DNA of 34,655 bases from Propionibacterium acidifaciens DSM 21887. GTDB taxonomy: Bacteria; Actinomycetota; Actinomycetes; Propionibacteriales; Propionibacteriaceae. A program made the position numbers and the translations under genes. The stretch covers positions 1 through 34,655 of the forward strand of contig NZ_AUFR01000032.1 of assembly GCF_000426605.1 (NCBI RefSeq), in the 5' to 3' direction. Below are positions 23,817 through 34,655 of the stretch, one piece after another. The notes below the pieces were generated by a model, which ran no database searches, had not been told where the DNA came from, and was given only the letters and a program-made list of their open reading frames with translations. Position 1 is the stretch's first letter. The number at the start of each line of letters is the position of its first letter.

Positions 23817-24569
23817 ATGTCCGTTGTCAACGGTGATGCACCGCTTCGCAAGTCGGAGATGCTCGTGCGCCTCTTCGCCGAGCGCATCCGTTCGGGGCAG
23901 TGGGAGCCCGGTTCGCGGCTTCCCTCCGAGCGGGAGCTGGCGCGCCTGTTCGAGGTGAGCCGCACGGCGGTCCGCGAGGCGCTCAAGGCGCTCCAGCTCG
24001 CCGGCGAGATCGAGACGCGTCTGGGCGAGGGAAGTTTCGTGCTCGAGAGCCGGCGCAGCGAGGCCGACGAGGAGGCGCTGGTGGGCGCCGGTCAGAGCAT
24101 CGTGAGTAAGCTGCAGGCCCGGCAGGCGCTTGAGATCGCCTCGGGCGTGCTGGCCATCAAGAATGCGAGCGAGTCCGACCGCATCAAGCTGCGGGCCGTG
24201 CGCGTCGAACTCGCCGAGGCCCTCGAGGCAGAGGACTACCAGTGGTACCTCGTCGTCACCTTCGACCTGCACGAGCTCATCGCCAAGGCCTCCCACAACA
24301 GCTACCTCGAGGAGGCCACCCACGATCTCGTCGAGCCCATGCGCAACGACGAGTGGGCGCTGACCGCCAGCTACGACGCGGCGATGGCCGGCTACTCGGC
24401 GGGGGTGCACCGCGCGATGATCGACGCCCTCCTGACCAACGACGTCGACGCCTTCGTCGGGAGCGTGTGCCAGCACTACGAGGACTACCCGGCGCTGCGC
24501 CATCCCGAGCTGAAGCGGCTCCGCACCGTGGAGGGCGCCGGACTCGATCCGTTCCGCGACGTCGGCTGA
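23817..24569 (+). CDS. GntR-family transcriptional regulator, FadR subfamily
   Basis: 250 aa. The N-terminal winged helix-turn-helix (about 13-80) has the GntR signature PGSRLPSERELARLFEVSRT followed by AVREALKALQLAGEIETRLGEG. The C-terminal half is an all-helical FCD-type effector domain (about 95-230) with possible metal/carboxylate-binding residues in FDLHELIAKASHN and SVCQHYEDYP. FCD regulators usually sense small carboxylates; here aspartate, fumarate or succinate would fit. It is divergent from the aspA operon and shares an intergenic region with matched operators. It probably represses both. Confidence 0.88.
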   Translation: MSVVNGDAPLRKSEMLVRLFAERIRSGQWEPGSRLPSERELARLFEVSRTAVREALKALQLAGEIETRLGEGSFVLESRRSEADEEALVGAGQSIVSKLQARQALEIASGVLAIKNASESDRIKLRAVRVELAEALEAEDYQWYLVVTFDLHELIAKASHNSYLEEATHDLVEPMRNDEWALTASYDAAMAGYSAGVHRAMIDALLTNDVDAFVGSVCQHYEDYPALRHPELKRLRTVEGAGLDPFRDVG

Positions 24570-24613
24570 CCGCATCGGTCGACCGTCCGGGGCCGGCCCG
24601 TCGTTCCCCGGAT

Positions 24614-24655
24614 GCGGCGGGGCCCCGGAACCGCTCGGTTCCGGGGCCCCGCCGC
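24614..24655. terminator. Bidirectional terminator between the regulator and fumarase
   Basis: A perfect 20-bp inverted repeat: GCGGCGGGGCCCCGGAACCG, two bases, then its exact complement. It sits between two convergent genes. No U-tract on either side. Confidence 0.75.
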
Positions 24656-24669
24656 GCCGGTCGGTCCGA

Positions 24670-26094
<1,425 letters not shown>

Positions 26095-26100
26095 GGATCC

Positions 26101-26106
26101 AGCCTA
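26101..26106 (-). promoter_or_regulatory. -10 box for a leaderless fumC transcript
   Basis: Minus-strand TAGGCT, six bases, then ATG at 26094. Confidence 0.5.
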
Positions 26107-26149
26107 GCGGCGGGGTCGGGGCCGCGAGCCGTCGCCCGGCGGTTCCCGG

Positions 26150-26210
26150 GCGCCGGTCACGGGAGGGGGGACCGGCGCGGACGGGGCGGGCTGGGAGCCC
26201 CGCCGCGTCC
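26150..26210 (-). terminator. Double hairpin downstream of the 2-hydroxyacid dehydrogenase
   Basis: GCGCCGGTC (26150-26158) pairs with GACCGGCGC (26170-26178). Next to it GGACGGGGCGGG (26179-26190) pairs with CCCGCCGCGTCC (26199-26210) with one mismatch. The second hairpin is about 10 bases from the stop. Confidence 0.5.
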
Positions 26211-26219
26211 GGCCGGGAC

Positions 26220-27185
26220 TCACGGGCGCAGGGCGTTGGGCGCGGGCCGCCCGGCGAGCACCGCCAGCGCGTTCTCGGCGGCCAGATCGCACATCGCCGT
26301 GCGGGTCTCGACGTTCGCCGAGCCGAGATGAGGGGCCAGGACGACGTTCTCCAGCCCCAGCAGCGCCGGGTCGATCTCGGGCTCGTTCTCGTAGACGTCC
26401 AGCGCGGCGCCGGCCAGACGGCCGCTGGCCAGGGCCTGCGCGAGGGCGTGCTCGTCGATGCAGGCGCCGCGGGCCGTGTTGATGACGTAGGCGCCGGGGC
26501 GCATCGTGGCGATGCGCCCCGCGTCGAGGATGTGGCGGGTCCCCTCGGTGAGCGGGCAGTGCAGGCTGATGACGTCGCAGGAGGCGACGAGCTCGTCCAG
26601 CGGCATGCCGACGGCGTCGAGCTCGGTGCGGGCCGGCTCGCGCATGGGGTGCTCGGCGGCGTAGGCGATGGACATCCTGAAGGCCCGGCAGCGCCGCGCC
26701 ATGGCGGTGCCGATCTGGCCGGCGCCGATGAGGCCGATGGTCTTGCCCTCGATCGAGTGGCCGAGCAGGAAAGTGGTGCGGTAGCGCCAGGGGCGTCCGG
26801 CGCGGATGAGGCGCTCGCCCTCGCCGAGGCGGCGGGTGACGGCCAGCAGCAGGCCGAAGGCGAGGTCGGCGGTGGCGTCGAAGAGCACGCCCGGGGTGTT
26901 CGTCGCGACGACGCGACGGGCGGCGCAGGCCGCCAGGTCGATGTTGTCGTGGCCGGCGGCGATGTTGGCGACGACCTTGAGCCGCGGCCCGGCGGCCTCG
27001 AGGAACTCGGCGTCGACCCGGTCGGACAGGACGGTGAGCACCGCGTCGGCGCCCTCGACGAGGGCGAGCAGCTCGGCGCGGTCCGGGGGCTGAGGGCCGT
27101 CGTGGACGATGACCTCGTGCCCGCTCGCGCGCAACCGGGCGATGCTGGGCTCGGGGATCGCATCGGTGACGCAGATCCGTGTCAT
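26220..27185 (-). CDS. NAD(P)-dependent D-isomer-specific 2-hydroxyacid dehydrogenase
   Basis: 321 aa. The Rossmann motif GLIGAGQIGTAMARR begins at about residue 151. The catalytic triad Arg239 (INTARGACID), Glu268 (YENEPE) and His286 (APHLGSA) is complete. AAGHDNIDLAACAARRV is the substrate-side segment. This pattern is closest to glyoxylate/hydroxypyruvate reductases (GhrB/GyaR), which reduce glyoxylate to glycolate, but lactate or phosphoglycerate relatives cannot be excluded. Compared with SerA it lacks the C-terminal ACT domain. The start at 27185 has GGGAGG upstream. It is divergent from fdxA. Confidence 0.85.
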   Translation of the reverse strand: MTRICVTDAIPEPSIARLRASGHEVIVHDGPQPPDRAELLALVEGADAVLTVLSDRVDAEFLEAAGPRLKVVANIAAGHDNIDLAACAARRVVATNTPGVLFDATADLAFGLLLAVTRRLGEGERLIRAGRPWRYRTTFLLGHSIEGKTIGLIGAGQIGTAMARRCRAFRMSIAYAAEHPMREPARTELDAVGMPLDELVASCDVISLHCPLTEGTRHILDAGRIATMRPGAYVINTARGACIDEHALAQALASGRLAGAALDVYENEPEIDPALLGLENVVLAPHLGSANVETRTAMCDLAAENALAVLAGRPAPNALRP

Positions 27186-27221
27186 GAGGGCCTCCCACAG
27201 GTGAACGGGCGTTGCCAGACC

Positions 27222-27227
27222 ATGCTA
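27222..27227 (-). promoter_or_regulatory. Probable -10 box of the dehydrogenase gene
   Basis: Minus-strand TAGCAT, 36 bp before the ATG at 27185. No good -35; the iron-box-like palindrome lies just upstream of it. Confidence 0.35.
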
Positions 27228-27251
27228 ACGACCGGCGCCCCCGCCCCGACG

Positions 27252-27273
27252 GTGAGGGTAGGCTAATCCTCAC
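27252..27273. promoter_or_regulatory. Iron-box-like palindrome (DtxR/IdeR type)
   Basis: GTGAGG, then GTAGGCTAAT, then CCTCAC. The core AGGGTAGGCTAATCCT resembles the DtxR/IdeR consensus (AGGnTAGnCTAnCCT) with one extra base. It lies between the divergent dehydrogenase and ferredoxin genes. Confidence 0.4.
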
Positions 27274-27337
27274 GGCCGTCGGGGGCCGCGCGAGAGGGCT
27301 GCTCAGGGCGCCGTCGCCGCCCTCGAATCCGCTTGTG

Positions 27338-27359
27338 GCCACGGTAAGGTTGCCGTGGC
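27338..27359 (+). promoter_or_regulatory. Dyad over the probable -10 of fdxA
   Basis: GCCACGG (27338-27344) and CCGTGGC (27353-27359) flank TAAGGT (27345-27350), a plausible -10 box. The inverted repeat could be an operator. The start codon is 50 bp downstream. Confidence 0.4.
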
Positions 27360-27408
27360 GACCGCCGATGTGGCGGCGTCATGTCATCTGACCGTTTCAG
27401 GAGCCGTC

Positions 27409-27726
27409 ATGACCTACGTCATCTCCTTGCCCTGCGTGGACGTCAAGGACAGGGCCTGCGTCGAGGAGTGCCCCGTCGACTGCATCTACGAGGGCGAGCG
27501 CACGCTGTACATCAACCCGGAGGAGTGCGTCGACTGCGGTGCGTGCGAGCCGGTGTGTCCGACCGAGGCGATCTACTACGAGGACGACCTGCCCGAGGAC
27601 ATGACCCAGTGGCTCGACATCAACGCGAACTTCTTCGCCGAGCTCGGGTCCCCGGGCGGGGCGGCCCGTCTGGGCAAGCAGGACTTCGACGAGCCGTCGG
27701 TGGCCGCGCTGCCGCCCCAGGCCTGA
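27409..27726 (+). CDS. fdxA: Ferredoxin, FdxA-type (7Fe) with two iron-sulfur clusters
   Basis: 105 aa, an electron carrier. Cys9, Cys17, Cys21 and Cys25 in the first half and Cys40-x2-Cys43-x2-Cys46-x3-Cys50 in the second give the 2[Fe-S] pattern. ACVEECPVDCIYEGERTLYI and ECVDCGACEPVCPTEAIYYE are close to actinobacterial FdxA, a [3Fe-4S][4Fe-4S] protein. The acidic C-terminal extension (WLDINANFFAELGSPGG) is also typical. The ATG at 27409 has the RBS CAGGAG. Its stop overlaps the next start (TGATG), the conserved fdxA-dapC pair of actinobacteria. Confidence 0.93.
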   Translation: MTYVISLPCVDVKDRACVEECPVDCIYEGERTLYINPEECVDCGACEPVCPTEAIYYEDDLPEDMTQWLDINANFFAELGSPGGAARLGKQDFDEPSVAALPPQA

Positions 27727-28817
27727 TGAGCCTCTCGCAGACGCTGCCCGCCTTCCCGTGGGACACGCTGGCCGGGGCGAGGGCCCTGGCCGGCTCCCAC
27801 GAGGGGGGCATCGTCGACCTGTCCGTCGGCACGCCCGTCGACCCCACGCCCGGGGTCGTCCGCGAGGCCCTCGAGGCCGCCTCCCAGGCCCCCGGCTATC
27901 CGGCCGTGTGGGGCACGTCGGCGCTGCGCGAGGCGATCATCTCCTATCTGCGGGGCCGCTGGGGCAGCGTCGAGCTCGGCGAGCACAACGTGACGACCGC
28001 CATCGGCACGAAGGAGCTCGTCGGCTGGCTGCCCACGCTGCTGGCGCTCGGCCCCGGCGACTCCGTCGTCCTGCCCCGGATCGCCTACCCGACCTACGAG
28101 GTGGGCGCCCTCATGGCCCGCGCCCGGACCCAGCGCTGCGACGATCCGGACGAGGTCTCCGGCGCCCCGCGGCTCATCTGGATCAACTCGCCCGCCAACC
28201 CCCACGGCGCCATCGCCCCGCTCGAACTGCTGCGCCGCTGGGTGCGCTTCGCCCAGGGGCACGGCGCGGTCCTCGCCGCGGACGAGTGCTACGCCGAGTT
28301 CGCCTACGACGCCCCGACGCGCACGATCCTCGACCCGGCGGTCAACGATGGCGACATCACCGGCCTGCTGGCCGTGCAGTCGCTGTCCAAGCGCTCGAAC
28401 ATGGCCGGCTACCGTGCCGGCTTCGTCGCCGGCGACGCCTCGATCGTCGACGAGCTCACCGCCGTGCGCAAGCACCTCGGCATGATCGTCCCGGCGCCGG
28501 TGCAGGCCGCCATGGTCGCGGCCCTCGGCGACCAGCGGCACGTCGACGAGCAGCGCGCCCGCTACGCGGCCCGACGCGCCCGCATGCGCGCCGCCCTGGA
28601 ACGGGCCGGCTTCCGCATCGACCACTCGGAGGGCTCGCTCTACCTGTGGGCCACCCAGGACGGGCCCGGCCGCGAGAGCATCGACTGGCTGGCCGGCCGC
28701 GGCATCCTCGCCGCGCCGGGCGACTTCTACGGCCCCCACGCCACCGACCACGTGCGCATCTCGATGACCGCCACCGACGAGCGCATCGCCGCCGCGGTGG
28801 ACCGCCTCACCGCCTGA
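27726..28817 (+). CDS. dapC: Succinyldiaminopimelate transaminase (DapC-like), class I/II aminotransferase
   Basis: 363 aa. A PLP enzyme of the lysine/diaminopimelate pathway, aminating N-succinyl-2-amino-6-ketopimelate with glutamate. Visible: VDLSVGTPVDPTP near the N-terminus, GTKELVGWLP, the pyridine-contacting Asp in AADECYAEFAYD, the Schiff-base Lys222 in SLSKRSNMAGYR, and the C-terminal VRISMTATDERI. The position directly after fdxA with a one-base overlap is the usual actinobacterial arrangement and is the main reason for preferring DapC over other family members. Confidence 0.88.
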   Translation: MSLSQTLPAFPWDTLAGARALAGSHEGGIVDLSVGTPVDPTPGVVREALEAASQAPGYPAVWGTSALREAIISYLRGRWGSVELGEHNVTTAIGTKELVGWLPTLLALGPGDSVVLPRIAYPTYEVGALMARARTQRCDDPDEVSGAPRLIWINSPANPHGAIAPLELLRRWVRFAQGHGAVLAADECYAEFAYDAPTRTILDPAVNDGDITGLLAVQSLSKRSNMAGYRAGFVAGDASIVDELTAVRKHLGMIVPAPVQAAMVAALGDQRHVDEQRARYAARRARMRAALERAGFRIDHSEGSLYLWATQDGPGRESIDWLAGRGILAAPGDFYGPHATDHVRISMTATDERIAAAVDRLTA

Positions 28818-28829
28818 TCCGCCCCGAAG

Positions 28830-28848
28830 GCCCGGCTGGCACGGGCCC
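28830..28848 (+). terminator. Short hairpin after dapC
   Basis: GGCCCG and CGGGCC pair around GCTGGCA, 13 bases after the stop. Weak, without a U-tract. Confidence 0.35.
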
Positions 28849-28951
28849 CGCCCGGGCCGGCCGGCGACCGCGGTCGGGGGCCCGGGGACGGCACGGCCCT
28901 CCCCGGGGTTGCACCTCCCCGGGGTCGCAGGAGCCGTTCGCTGACTTCGGG

Positions 28952-28981
28952 TTGACCTGTGTCGCCGCTTGTGGGTAGCGT
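28952..28981 (+). promoter_or_regulatory. Promoter of the RHS gene
   Basis: -35 TTGACC (28952-28957), an 18-bp spacer, -10 TAGCGT (28976-28981). About 85 bp upstream of the GTG start. Confidence 0.55.
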
Positions 28982-29065
28982 GTCGGCGACGTGTGATCGT
29001 TGTTGATCGCCGGTGCTGTCGTACGGTCCCCGGGGTTGGGGAGGCTCCTGTGAGGAGGCGTTCGG

Positions 29066-32000
29066 GTGAAGGTTGATGAGGCCAATCTTGATGCGTTGAA
29101 GGGTCTGCCGGATGTGGCTTATGATTTTGACGTGTCGGCAGCGTTGGAGTCTGCCTTCCGGGCCGCGGCGACGACCCTCGAGGATCAGCGGGGGTCGCGG
29201 TCGGGCTACCGTTCGGACGCGCTCACCGATTTCGCGGGTTACTACTCGTCGTTGTTCAGTGACAATGGCACGACCCAGTTGTCGGATCTGGACGAGATCG
29301 TCACGAATCTGCGTCTTGTGGCCACGGAGGTCACCGAGCTGGACGAGAAAAGGCCCGGGCGGAGAACGACCGGCGCCGGAAGGCACGGGAGTGGGCACAG
29401 CGGCGTGCCAATCGCGACCTCCTCGACCACGCCCACGACGCCCTCTTCGGTGATGAGGAGCCGCCGTTCAGCCAGATCAGTGATGACGAGAAGAGCACGT
29501 CGGCCTCCGCGGCGGTCACCTCGGCGTCGGCGAGGAGCCGTGAGGATCTGACCGGTTCGGGCCCCTCAGGCGGGGTCTCGAGTGGGCGACCGTCGAACCT
29601 ACGGAGTTTCGCGACGAGTTCCCGGGCGGCTGATACGCAGCTGTCGGGGACGACCGGGACGCTCAACGGCAAGTGCAGCGACTTCACCGAGTCTTGCTCG
29701 TGGGCGACTCTCGACGCGTCGGGGGTCGTGACGGCGTTGAGTACCTGGCTTGAGGAGAACGAGAACGACGCCCGGTGGGCCGATGTTGTCGCGGCGGCCT
29801 TCGAGGCGGCTGGCGCGGACGGTGGGCTGGCCAGTGTCCCGGACTCGGCTGTCGAGGCGTCCCTGGCAGCGGCCGGGGTGCAGGCAGGCCGACAGGACAT
29901 CGTGGTCGACCCGCCAACCGCCTACGGTTCACCGCCCACGACCGGCTACGCGGATGATCCGGTGAACGCGTTCACCGGTAACTTCGTCGAGGTCGAGGAC
30001 GATCTCGGATTCGTCGGAGTGGCGGGGGTGCTGGGCTGGCGGCGCTCCTACAGCGCATTGAACCCGGAGGTTGGTGCTTTCGGGCCCGGCTGGTCTTCGT
30101 GGTGTGAAGCGGGTCTGGCTGTCGATGATGAGGGTGCCAGGCTGCGGCTGCCGGACGGACGGGTCGTCATCTTCCCGCGCGAGGGCGAGGGCTGGGGCCG
30201 GGCGAGTGGCGAGAACCTGTGGCTTGCCGCGGTGCCCGGTGGTGGCTGGGAGTTGTCGTCCTCGTGGGGGCTGGTGTGGTCCCTTGACGCGACGGGGCGG
30301 GTGCGCGGCACGAGCCAGGGTGAGAGTACCGGCGTCGAGCTCACCTACGACCGGGCGGGGCGTCTCGTGCGGCTCGCGCACGAGCGGGACCGGGCCCTCG
30401 AGGTGCTGTGGGACGGTGAGGGTCGGCGTGTCGTGGCGGTGGTCGCCGATGACGGACGGCGCGTCGACTACGTCTACGACGACGCCGGCCGTCTCGTCGA
30501 GGCGGCCGGTGGGGTCGGTGCGCGCCGTTACCGGTGGAACGAGGCCGGGCTCATCAAGGAGGTCGTCGACGCCGACGGTGTCGTCGAGGTGAGCAACGAG
30601 TACGACGAGACCGGCCGGGTGGTGCGGCAGCGTTCGCCGTTCGGGCGCCTGACCCGGTACGCCTATCTGCCGGGTGGGATCACGGCGACGAGTGATGAGG
30701 ATGGCGGCCGGGGGAACACGTGGGTCCATGACCGTTCGGGCCGGCTCATCGGGCTCGTGGACGCCGAGGGACGCCGCCAGTCGATGTTCTGGGACCGGTG
30801 GGGCAACCAGGTGCTCGTTCGTGAGCGGGACGGCTCTGAGACGGTCTCGGCGTATGACCGGCGGGGGCGTCTTGCGACCCGCCGGCTGCCGTCGGGGGCG
30901 CGTGTCGACCAGGAGTGGGACGAGTTGGACCGGCTCGTGGAGTCCCGGGTCTCGGTGGCCGACGGGTCCGGGACCGTGGCGGTGACCCGCTACGAGTACG
31001 AGGGGGTCGGGCGTCGGCCGGTCCGGGTCGTGGACCCCGGCGGCGGGGCGACCGCCATGACTTGGCGTGACGGGCTGCTCACCAGGATCACGGATCCGAC
31101 GGGCGTGCGGGTGCGTTTCGATCATGACGAGCACGGTGACCTCGTGGCGGTCACGGACGCGGCGGGCAACACGGCCCGGCTCGTGAGGGACCGGGTGGGC
31201 CGGGTAGTGGCGGCCGTGACACCGCTGGGGAACCGCACCGAGTTCTCCTACGACGCCGGTGGACGGCTGGTCTGCCGCACTGACCCGACGGGGGCGCGGA
31301 CCCGTTTCGAGTACAGCGCCGCGGGCAGGACGTGCGCGATCATTGACCCTGAGGGCGGGTGCACGAGCATGAGTCACGGCGCCCACGGGGCCCGTGAACG
31401 GACGAGTGACCCGCTGGGGCGGGTCGTGGGCGAGTCCTACGATGACTTGGGCAATCTGGCGGCCGTTGAGCTGCCGGACGGTTCGACGTGGGAGTTCGGC
31501 TACGACGGCCTGTCGCGGTTGACGGGGATGAAGGACGCCGGCGGCGGCGTGTGGGCGATGGGTTACGGGCCCGATGGCATGCTGGCAGCCACCGTCGACC
31601 CGACCGGTGTGGGCCGGGACGTGAGACGCGGCTGGTTCGGTGCCCCGGTGTCGGTCCGCGACGGCGGGGACGACTGGAGCGCGGTGTGGGACCGGTTGGG
31701 TCGACTCGTTTCGCAAACCGGGCCCGACGGTGGTACGAGCCTCAACCGGTACGACCTGTGTGGGCGTCTCGTGGAGACCGTGGACGCGACCGGGGCTGTC
31801 ACCCGGTACGAGCGGGACGCGGCGGGCCGGCTCGTCGCGGTCACCCAGCCGGGTGGGACGACCTACCGATACGAGTACGACGAGTGCGGGCGCTGGGCGG
31901 CGACGATCAGTACCGGTGGCCGTCGCTACGAGATCATCTACGACGCTGACTCACGGATCGCCGGGGAGCTGTGGCCGACCGGTGAGAGGGTCCGGACCGA

Positions 32001-34655
32001 GTTCGACCGGTGCGGACGGATCCTGACCCGGCGCCAGCCGGGGCGCGGTCTCGTGCGTTTCGGCTACGACCGGTGCGGGCGGATCACGAGCGTCCGGGAC
32101 CGGTGGAACGGGCACCGCCGGTTCCGTTACGACGAGGCCGGGCGACTGGTCGAGGCCGTCAACGCGCTGGGCGGGGTCACTCGTTTCGAGTACGACGAGA
32201 TGGGCCGTCAGGTTGCGGTCGTGGACCCGACCGGGGCCCGCACCGAGTCTTCCTTCGACTCGATGGGCCGGATGACGAGCCGGGTCGACCCGCTGGGCAG
32301 GGTCACCCGGTACGAGTGGGACGCTGCTGGACGCATGAGGGGCCGGGTCGAGCCGGACGGGCACCGGCTCGAGTGGGGCTATGACCGGGCCGGGCGCGTG
32401 GACCGGAGTCTGTCCGACGGGAGGCTGCTCTCCCGCGTGGAGCGGGATTTCGTCGGTCGTCGTCTCCGGCTGACCGATGCCGCCGGGCGTCGGGTCGAGG
32501 AGGCCTGGGACGGCCGGGGCAATCTGCTTCACCGCCTCCGGGACGGCTTGGGGGTGTCCTACAGCTATGACGTGGGCGGGCGCCGGATCGCCATGAGACG
32601 CCCTGACGGGTCGAGCACCGGGTATGAGTACGACGCCGACAACCGACTGTCCGCGATCGTCCAGCCCGGTCTCGGTCGGGTCGAGATCGACCGTGACCGA
32701 CTCGGCCGGGTCGTCGGGGTGCACGGGCCCGGCCTTGAGGCAACGTGGGTCTGGCGTGACGGCGCTGTCGTCGAGAACCGGGTGAACCGGCGTGGTTTCA
32801 TTCAGCAGATCCGCATCGAGCGTGACGGGGACGGGCGGCCAGTCGCCGAGGTGCGGGACGGCCTGCGCACGGTCTACGAGTATGACCCGGCTGGCCAGCT
32901 GACCGGTGCTCGCACGAGCGAGGGCACCCGTGTCACCTGGGAGTGGGATGCCGGTGGGCGTCTGGTCGCCGAGACGACAGACGGTTCGGTGACCCGGCAC
33001 GGGTACGACCGGGCCGGCCAGCTCCTGTGGACTCGCACGCCGCAGGGGGACCGCACCGACTACACCTATGACGCCGCGGGTCGCCGCATCCGCGAGGCCG
33101 GGCCCGATGGGGAGCGGCTGTTCTCCTGGGATCCCCGCGGCTTCCTCGCCTCGGTCACCCGTGTCCGGCACGAGCAGGACACGGTGATGGCGAGTGCCCG
33201 CAGTGAGCTGTGCGTTGATGCCGGCGGTGAGCTCGCCGCCGTTGACGGGCGGGCCGTCTACTGGGACAGCGATGCTGCTGTGCCCACGCTCGCCCAGGTT
33301 GGTGAGCGCGTCATCACGGATGCGCTCGCCGCCACTGTCCTGTCGGGGGATCGGCAGGAGGCCCTGTGGCTCGTCCCTGACGTCGACGGCCCGGCCGGGT
33401 CGGGCTCTGACCTGCCGGCCGGCTTGGAGGGCCTCCAGGCCAGGGTGTGGGGGCAGTCGCCCGGGGCCGGCGAGGGCGCTGGCGACACGGGCGGCGCTGG
33501 TGGCGGTGTCGCCGTCGGCGCGGACGGGGCCCTGCGTACTGGTGGTCTCGGCTGGATGGGTGCGCGGGTTTATGATTCGTTGACTCGTTCTTTCTTGTCG
33601 GTTGATCCGGCCGTGCCGGTGACGGGGGCGGCCTGGGCTGCGAATCCGTATTCGTATGCGGGGAATGATCCTGCTGGGATGGTCGATCCGACTGGTTTGC
33701 GGCCGGTGTCCGAGGATGATCTGCGGGTTTATCAGCAGGCGTCGAACAGCGCCTTGGAGAACGCCGTGTCGGCGGCCGGGGACTGGTTGTCAGACAATTG
33801 GGAGTACATCGCCGCCGGGGCCATGGTCGTGGCCGGTGTGGCGGTGATGTGCACTGGTGTTGGCGGGCCGGTCGGTGCGGCGATGCTGGCTGGTGCTCTG
33901 ACGGGTGCGGGCGGGTCCGTGTGGTCGCAGAAGTCCTCGAACGGGGCTGTTGACTGGGGCACTGTTCTGCGGGACGGGGCCGTGGGCGCGGCGACCGGTC
34001 TCATCGGTGGCGGGGCGTCGGCCGCTGCGGCGCGGGCCACCGCGGGGATGACGAGTTGTCTGGGCAAGAACATTCTGACCGGGGCGGTCGAGGGTGCCAT
34101 TGATGGCGGTGGCAGCAGTGGTTTGGAGTATCTGACCAGTGGCCAGCCGATCACGCCGGCCGGGTTCGCTCGGGCTGTTGGTGAGGGCGCGGGTGAGGGT
34201 GCTCTGGGCGGCGGGGCTGGTGGGGCTCTGTCGAAGGTGTCGGGTGTGGCCCGGTATGGGTGTTTCACGCCGGATACCCCGGTGGTCATGGCTGACGGCA
34301 GTACCAAGCCCATCAGTCAGGTGGAGGCCGGTGATCGGGTTCTTGCTCATGATTCGGCCACGGGCCAGGACGTGCCGGCCGCCGTGGAGCGGACGTTCGT
34401 CCACGAGAAGGTTCCGACTCTGCGGGTGACTACCACCGGAGGGACGGTTGAGACCACGGGCACGCACCCGTTCTATGTTGAGGATCGTGGCTACATCCCG
34501 GCCGAGCAGTTGCATGAGGGCGACATCCTCCACACCCCGGACGGGCGAGTCACCGAGGTGGTGTCGGTCCAGGCCACCGGACACGCCCAAACCGTCCACA
34601 ACCTAGCCATCGGTGGCCTTCACAACTACCACGTGGTCACCGACACCGGACAGGC
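29066..34655 (+). CDS. RHS/YD-repeat polymorphic toxin with ESX-like N-terminus and Hint domain (frameshifted; C-terminus outside the window)
   Basis: About 1860 codons are visible. GTG at 29066 follows the RBS GAGGAGG. Residues 1-95 are a helical, signal-less N-terminus (FAGYYSSLFSDNG) resembling ESX/WXG-type secretion substrates. At the A-tract 29348-29351 the frame must shift by -1 (GAG AAA AGG to AAG GCC) to continue into KARAENDRRRKAREWAQ. After that the frame is open to the edge. Domains: DUF6531-like at about 292-365 (TTGYADDPVNAFTGNFVEVE), YD repeats about 370-1370, RHS core end about 1490-1545 (GWMGARVYDSLTRSFLSVDP, NPYSYAGNDPAGMVDPTGL), a Gly/Ala-rich hydrophobic stretch, then Hint from about 1731 (CFTPDTPVVMADGS; GTHPFYV; VHNLAIGGLHNYHVV). 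Such proteins enclose and release a C-terminal toxin. The toxin and its immunity gene lie to the right. Confidence 0.88.

Noticed and set aside
29340-29360. Programmed -1 frameshift site in the RHS gene
   Set aside because: GAGAAAAGG is not a classic X_XXY_YYZ heptamer and I see no clear downstream stimulatory structure. A plain one-base deletion or an error is simpler.

Overview
The window is very GC-rich DNA from an actinobacterium. The gene content (FdxA-type ferredoxin overlapping a DapC-like aminotransferase, a PTH2-type peptidyl-tRNA hydrolase, a 'putative leader peptide' ahead of cysK, many leaderless promoters with TANNNT -10 boxes 6-8 nt before the start codon) fits an Actinomycetaceae-like host. 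The species is inference.

Layout. 1-1.13 kb is mobile-element debris: the end of an IS3-family element (transposase OrfA start), a truncated IS630-like transposase and a broken gene of unknown function. 1.3-5.7 kb holds an orphan beta-class DNA methyltransferase, a broken YeiH-like exporter, a PTH2-type hydrolase, an orphan OpuC/ProX-like binding lipoprotein and an SPFH + ribbon-helix-helix operon with a tandem operator. 6-15.1 kb is housekeeping: cysK with a long leader encoding a Cys-containing peptide, a DegT-like PLP enzyme divergent from an M20 amidohydrolase, a GNAT + phosphoribosyltransferase operon, transketolase and an MFS exporter.

15.4-19.5 kb is a wrecked polymorphic-toxin locus on the minus strand. 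It has the N-terminus of an RHS protein, a decayed IS3 element, a stranded C-terminal toxin tip and a pentapeptide-repeat protein, probably its immunity partner. The decayed IS is the most unusual thing here. Compared with the copy at the left window edge, it differs almost only by A-to-G changes on the transposase-coding strand, as if hypermutated on one strand.

20-26.1 kb is an aspartate/fumarate module: aspartate racemase, Dcu-type C4-dicarboxylate transporter and aspartase in one operon, a divergent GntR/FadR-type regulator with matching operator sites at both promoters, then fumarase. Together they would import aspartate or exchange it for succinate/fumarate, convert D- to L-aspartate, deaminate it to fumarate and interconvert fumarate and malate. 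26.2-28.8 kb holds a 2-hydroxyacid dehydrogenase divergent from fdxA-dapC, with an iron-box-like palindrome between them. From 29.07 kb to the right edge runs a second RHS gene with an ESX-like helical N-terminus, YD repeats and a Hint domain. A one-base frameshift near its start splits it, and its toxin lies beyond the window.
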